Shown one piece after another: positions 61,301 to 64,000 of a stretch of DNA of 64,000 bases. Location of the stretch: the NCBI RefSeq assembly GCF_003352465.1, contig NZ_CP031153.1, positions 5,171,501 to 5,235,500 on the forward strand. The letters run 5' to 3'. This stretch comes from Kordia sp. SMS9 (GTDB lineage: Bacteria > Bacteroidota > Bacteroidia > Flavobacteriales > Flavobacteriaceae). The notes under the pieces were generated by a model. That model was not told the DNA's origin. It ran no database searches and saw only the letters and a program-made list of their open reading frames with translations. The translations under genes and the position numbers were made by a program. The stretch's first letter is position 1, and each line of letters opens with the position of its first letter.

Positions 61301-62120
61301 CAGAGCGAACTGTTGCTTTATCAACAAAAATATCTCCTTCAATAGTTGTTAGGTTGTTAAGAAAATCTAATCCAATTCTTGGCAAGCCACAGGTATTAAA
61401 TCCAGCAATCCGTAAATCTCCACCTATAGATGTAAAAGATGTAAATAGATTCGTTGCATTGACGGCATCTTCATATATTCGTACGCAACTGAATTTTAAG
61501 TCACGTTCTACTCTTTGAAGTTGTGTAAAACCTATAATACTACTAAAACCTATAGCTCCCATTATAAAGTCTTCTCCAATGTATTGTAAATTGTAAAATC
61601 CGTCTATTTCAACGCCACTTTTTGTTTGATTAATGCGTAAATTTCCTCCAATGGTTTCCAGACTATTAAAGCCACTTATTAATTCCAACGCGTTGCCATA
61701 ACCTGGAGTTACATTTTCATCATAGTATAAGTGAATTAAATTAAAGTCACCTCCAATACTTACCAAATTGTTGAACCCAGAAATTGTATGTATGTATTCG
61801 GTCGAACCGAATCTAAACTCTCCTGAAACACTTACTAGATTCTCAAATCCATAAATTTCCGTTGGAGTACCATAATTTTCACCATAAACTACTAAGTTAC
61901 CTTGTATAGAATTGATAAAATTTAATCCGCTTACATCTCTATCATCTGTATATTCAACGCCTAAACTAAATGGAAGATCTGGACATGTAGTTCCATAAGC
62001 AGCTACAAAAGCATCTATTTCTTCTTGAGTCCTTAATGACATACTTTCTGTAGGACATTGTGCGTTTACGAAATGTATACTTAAACAAACTGTAAATAGT
62101 AATCGTAATATTTTCTTCAT
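58350..62120 (-). CDS. Large T9SS surface protein with LRR/receptor-L-like, SdrD-like and TSP3 domains, 1256 aa
   Basis: Signal peptide (MKKILRLLFTVCLSIHFVNA). Residues about 25-500 are receptor-L/LRR-like repeats of the type GFNNLVSIGGDFNLIH. About 530-620 look like an SdrD-B or carboxypeptidase-regulatory-like fold (GTVLLDFDADGCNVNND). About 625-900 hold DUF11-like strands including the conserved SSYDPNDKTVLEGEHL and YVIRFQNEGTSPAVNIRIKD. About 905-985 are thrombospondin type 3 calcium repeats (DQDGDGIGDVCDDDSDGDEI). The end is a T9SS sorting domain (LPNPSNDYIYLSLLN ... LKTGVYFVQLATAAT). Probable calcium-stabilised adhesin at the cell surface. Confidence 0.93.
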   Translation of the reverse strand: MKKILRLLFTVCLSIHFVNAQCPTESMSLRTQEEIDAFVAAYGTTCPDLPFSLGVEYTDDRDVSGLNFINSIQGNLVVYGENYGTPTEIYGFENLVSVSGEFRFGSTEYIHTISGFNNLVSIGGDFNLIHLYYDENVTPGYGNALELISGFNSLETIGGNLRINQTKSGVEIDGFYNLQYIGEDFIMGAIGFSSIIGFTQLQRVERDLKFSCVRIYEDAVNATNLFTSFTSIGGDLRIAGFNTCGLPRIGLDFLNNLTTIEGDIFVDKATVRSGLSGLETLGGNLYLKGAQQFPPLPNIKTIGGNIEIDGYGNVYPFGDIDTKVSLEYPNLETLGGSLLVSGTNFTEIDIEEINFNSLTFIGGDIILESGFQYPTSLPTDPNELIDYNKGAQIGQVSINSLTQMNGSIKINYLPKTEASYSFEMNSLETIGGNIEFDEFAPYTTSFQVLHTINGNCTVRDIEFGLTSMEDAFSSLHTVAGDLKIIYNAIIPSLDGLESLQNVGGELRIQSSPGLDDCAAICNFIANNTNYALVNVSLPCQTTSATCTANIITGTVLLDFDADGCNVNNDFPFENMEVVAYDGINYYTTFTDENGNYSLVVPEGTFDVYLASESLLNTIPAVSTITITGTDNTNVVDFCTSFSETFEDISVVIIPEIAPIAGFEAAYTIVLENNGTTLVNGTIDFNFDDVKLDFTAASIPPTTQTTGLLRWDYTNLIPGETRSITVNFDILPPPTTNINDVLFFSALVPLTNDITPNNNQNSLNQTVLSSYDPNDKTVLEGEHLLIDDIDEYLHYVIRFQNEGTSPAVNIRIKDLMSELIDWDTFEPVAASHEYYIALTTGADRELEFFFDNINLPDSTTDEPNSHGFVAFRVKPKSTVQIGDIIDNRAAIYFDFNAPIITNKTETRIVEDTDSDTIYNYLDNCPNTPNTDQADQDGDGIGDVCDDDSDGDEIPNLDDNCADFYNPAQEDFDEDGIGDLCDDDDDNDGILDVDDDCQFYSGSSADGCPFALPVDNYIIQTISETCASLDNAKIDIKTIANYTYEVDLTRDGTQINLPVSSFVENLLIENLDAGTYELCFSISVENYTQCFTVEIGDPAELAANSALSRSNEYTIDLLGATNYSIFINGEKHTVIAPSENTTVTFTKQLTKPVNMIEVQTEKACQGKFMEVVKTVSNADFVMLPNPSNDYIYLSLLNAENTKNAIVTIHDVSGRLLFQETIKTPVNHQKIDIQKLKTGVYFVQLATAATTFTQKLIKK

Positions 62121-62346
62121 ATTTAATTTTTAAACATGGCAAAATAAATAGCCGTCATTGAATAGTTTAGCGTATTTGATTTTTTCTTTAGTGCATACAG
62201 TAATCTAGTCCGTAACAATAAGTTAAAGTACGTACGCAGTTTTTTATGAACTATGACCAAGGTCATGTATTCATTCAATTTTTTGAGTATTTCCACGGTA
62301 AGTTTTTTTATGCAATAAAGTGTACTTAGGTAGAAATGAACGCTTG

Positions 62347-63423
62347 TTATTTTAAACGTATTTTAGGATCGAGGTAACCATATACAATATCAACTAAAAT
62401 ATTGATAATTACAAACATAGAAGCAATAATTAATACCGCGCCCATGATGATTGGAAGGTCTTGACTGTTTAAAGCATCTACGATTTCTTTACCGAGTCCG
62501 TTCCAACCGAAGATGTATTCTACAAAAACAGCACCTGCCAACATGGACGCAAACCAACCTGAAATTGCCGTAATTACAGGATTGAGTGCATTTTTGACAG
62601 CATGATTTTTTATGATTTTAAATTCACTCAAACCCTTTGCTCTTGCCGTACGAATGTAATCTTGATTGAAGACTTCTAGCAATGAATTTCGCATCAACTG
62701 AATGACAACCGCCAACGGACGAATTCCCAACACGATGGCGGGCAAGATGAGATTTTTCCAGCGAATGCTGATCGATTCGCCAAAATCATCTACTTCATAT
62801 AAACTTCCAGTCATGTTCAAATTGGTGAATTCGTGCAATAGAAATCCAAAAATCCACGCAAATAAAATCGCGCTAAAGAAAGAAGGAAGACTCATTCCTA
62901 GCGTACTGATGATTTGAATCATTTTGTCCACAAATGTATCTTTATACAACGCAGAAATGATTCCAAATATAATTCCCAACAACATTGCAATACTGATCGC
63001 TGCAATTGCTAAAACGACCGTATTTGGTAAGGTTTCTTTAATGACTTGCGCGACACTTTTTCCCGATTTTTGAAATGATTCACGTAAGTATGGAAACTTT
63101 AAGACTGTCGTAGTGTTTCCGATGGTGAATAGTGTTGCAGCCGAATATTTATTTTTAGCCAAATAGGTGTAATCTTCTTTTTCAGTAGAATGAAATGAGA
63201 TCGGCAGTAAATCGTTGAGATAGTACGCATATTGCGTTAACACAGGTTTGTCGAAACCGTATTTCTTCTTCACGATGACAACTTGTTCCTCTGTTTGGTT
63301 TTGCCCAAGCATCATTTTTGCAGGATCGCCCGGCAAAATATTAAACAAGAAAAAAATCACGGTCACAACACCGAAAAGCGTTAAAAAGGCATAGCCAATT
63401 TTATGTAATATGTATCTTCCCAA
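62347..63423 (-). CDS. Peptide/nickel-type ABC transporter permease (DppB/OppB-like)
   Basis: 358 aa, six transmembrane helices, starting with the typical YILHKIGYAFLTLFGVVTVI and FFLFNILPGDPAKMMLGQNQ. The permease EAA-type loop reads DYIRTARAKGLSEFKIIKNHAVKNAL. As often in Bacteroidota, there is an insert of about 75 residues after the first helix. It is the inner-membrane channel of an importer for peptides; the partner permease, ATPase and binding protein are not in the window. It follows the BT_3928-like gene by 9 bases. Confidence 0.92.
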   Translation of the reverse strand: MGRYILHKIGYAFLTLFGVVTVIFFLFNILPGDPAKMMLGQNQTEEQVVIVKKKYGFDKPVLTQYAYYLNDLLPISFHSTEKEDYTYLAKNKYSAATLFTIGNTTTVLKFPYLRESFQKSGKSVAQVIKETLPNTVVLAIAAISIAMLLGIIFGIISALYKDTFVDKMIQIISTLGMSLPSFFSAILFAWIFGFLLHEFTNLNMTGSLYEVDDFGESISIRWKNLILPAIVLGIRPLAVVIQLMRNSLLEVFNQDYIRTARAKGLSEFKIIKNHAVKNALNPVITAISGWFASMLAGAVFVEYIFGWNGLGKEIVDALNSQDLPIIMGAVLIIASMFVIINILVDIVYGYLDPKIRLK

Positions 63424-63432
63424 AGATTGTTT

Positions 63433-64000
63433 TTAGAGTTTTATAGTGTCAAAATCGTTGTAATGTTTTTTGTCGGTAATGGTCCCTTTTTCTACTTTTA
63501 AAACTCCTGGATTGGAGCGAACAATGGTTTTTAAGGCAGTTTCGTCGGTTAAATAGAAATCAAAATTAAATTTCATCAAGGTTGATAAGTCTTTTAAATC
63601 TTCAGGATCCGCAGACGATACACCAATAACTTTGTAACCTGCGTCAATCGCTTTGTCCGTAAACGTTTTTACTTTCGAAAAACCAGCATCTTCTGCTTTA
63701 TCCAAATTATACATAATCACCATAATGAGTTTTTCTTCTTCCATCATCATTTCCGTAACATCACCATCATCCATACTTTCAATGGCAAAATCGTGAATTG
63801 GTGGTTCGTAGCCTTCTTCTACAACTTCACTTCGTATCGTTTTGTAGGTTCCGCCTTCAACTTTTGGCTGTTCGCCAATCTTATCGGTAACAACTTCCAC
63901 TTCGTCTCCATCCACATCAAAAACCCAAATATATTTAAAAACTGGTCGTGGTGCATCTGGCGGAACGGTCATTCCATCCATAATGTTTGCGCCAATTTTA
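63433..64000 (-). CDS. BT_3928-like membrane protein, C-terminal part (5' end outside window)
   Basis: The frame is open to the right edge (KIGANIMDGMTVPPDAPRPV), so only the last 189 codons are visible. The part shown has an acidic stretch and a thioredoxin-like end (LIMVIMYNLDKAEDAGF, AGYKVIGVSSADPEDL, TIVRSNPGVLKVEKG). It resembles the C-terminal half of Bacteroidota BT_3928-family proteins, which have a DoxX-like membrane part in front. That N-terminal part is not visible here, so the call rests on the C-terminus and on the neighbourhood with tpiA. Confidence 0.65.
   Translation of the reverse strand, partial: KIGANIMDGMTVPPDAPRPVFKYIWVFDVDGDEVEVVTDKIGEQPKVEGGTYKTIRSEVVEEGYEPPIHDFAIESMDDGDVTEMMMEEEKLIMVIMYNLDKAEDAGFSKVKTFTDKAIDAGYKVIGVSSADPEDLKDLSTLMKFNFDFYLTDETALKTIVRSNPGVLKVEKGTITDKKHYNDFDTIKL

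Overview
The window is AT-rich chromosomal DNA from a marine-type Flavobacteriaceae bacterium (Bacteroidota). The evidence is: two surface proteins ending in type IX secretion sorting domains, TAnnTTTG-type -7 promoter boxes, N-succinyl-type arginine biosynthesis, many lipoproteins, and several 'GG' leader peptides. The gene style resembles Kordia, but that genus call rests on recollection and is only moderately confident.

Region 1 (1-15588, minus) is a tightly packed operon of four very large proteins: 798 aa, 1169 aa, 2775 aa and at least 394 aa running off the left edge. None has an export signal or a family I recognise. They are rich in beta strands, and the second carries peptidoglycan-binding-like and SH3-like modules. 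This is the best candidate for an undescribed system. Region 2 (15589-17305) holds an intergenic region, a GG-leader Cys-rich peptide, a 50-aa conserved small protein, and an unusual tRNA-Arg(ACG). The 3' end of that tRNA is repeated three more times downstream, and each copy is followed by its own terminator hairpin. Region 3 (17306-21303) has a 998-aa T9SS-exported repeat protein, a MITE-like element and a 5'-truncated radical-SAM-like remnant.

Region 4 (21370-29505, minus) is a complete arginine operon: GNAT-argG-argC-argD-argF'-argB-argE-argH. A proline at the specificity position of ArgF' points to succinylated intermediates. Region 5 (29506-37790, minus) has a zinc-ribbon protein, a TAP-like hydrolase, a small secreted protein, two AraC-type regulators (one 7TM-like, one TPR), a lipoprotein prolyl oligopeptidase and a GG-type peptide. 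Region 6 (38113-40711) has a C39-less peptide-export ABC transporter followed by a coupled 10-codon mini-ORF, a structured RNA with a terminator, and a second GG peptide whose core has a twin-CX3C pattern.

Region 7 (40960-46553) has PhoD, then a minus-strand island of lipoproteins and small membrane proteins. Between these sit C-terminal coding fragments that look like displaced toxin tails, headed by a 498-aa lipoprotein with a JAMM-like motif; endonuclease V follows. Region 8 (46755-49799) has a haem-binding lipoprotein and then 1.5 kb without genes. That stretch contains at least three tandem, similar minus-strand small-RNA units (promoter, conserved palindrome, terminator), two further hairpins and a second MITE-like element. 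Region 9 (49800-54437) has a patatin-like lipase, an MBL-fold/double-rhodanese persulfide enzyme, a third Cys-rich GG peptide and a HEIGH metalloprotease. Region 10 (54661-64000, minus) is a housekeeping row (BT_3928-like protein, peptide ABC permease ... tpiA, prmA, clpS). Four envelope genes (large T9SS adhesin, lipoprotein, L,D-transpeptidase, thioredoxin-like lipoprotein) sit inside it.
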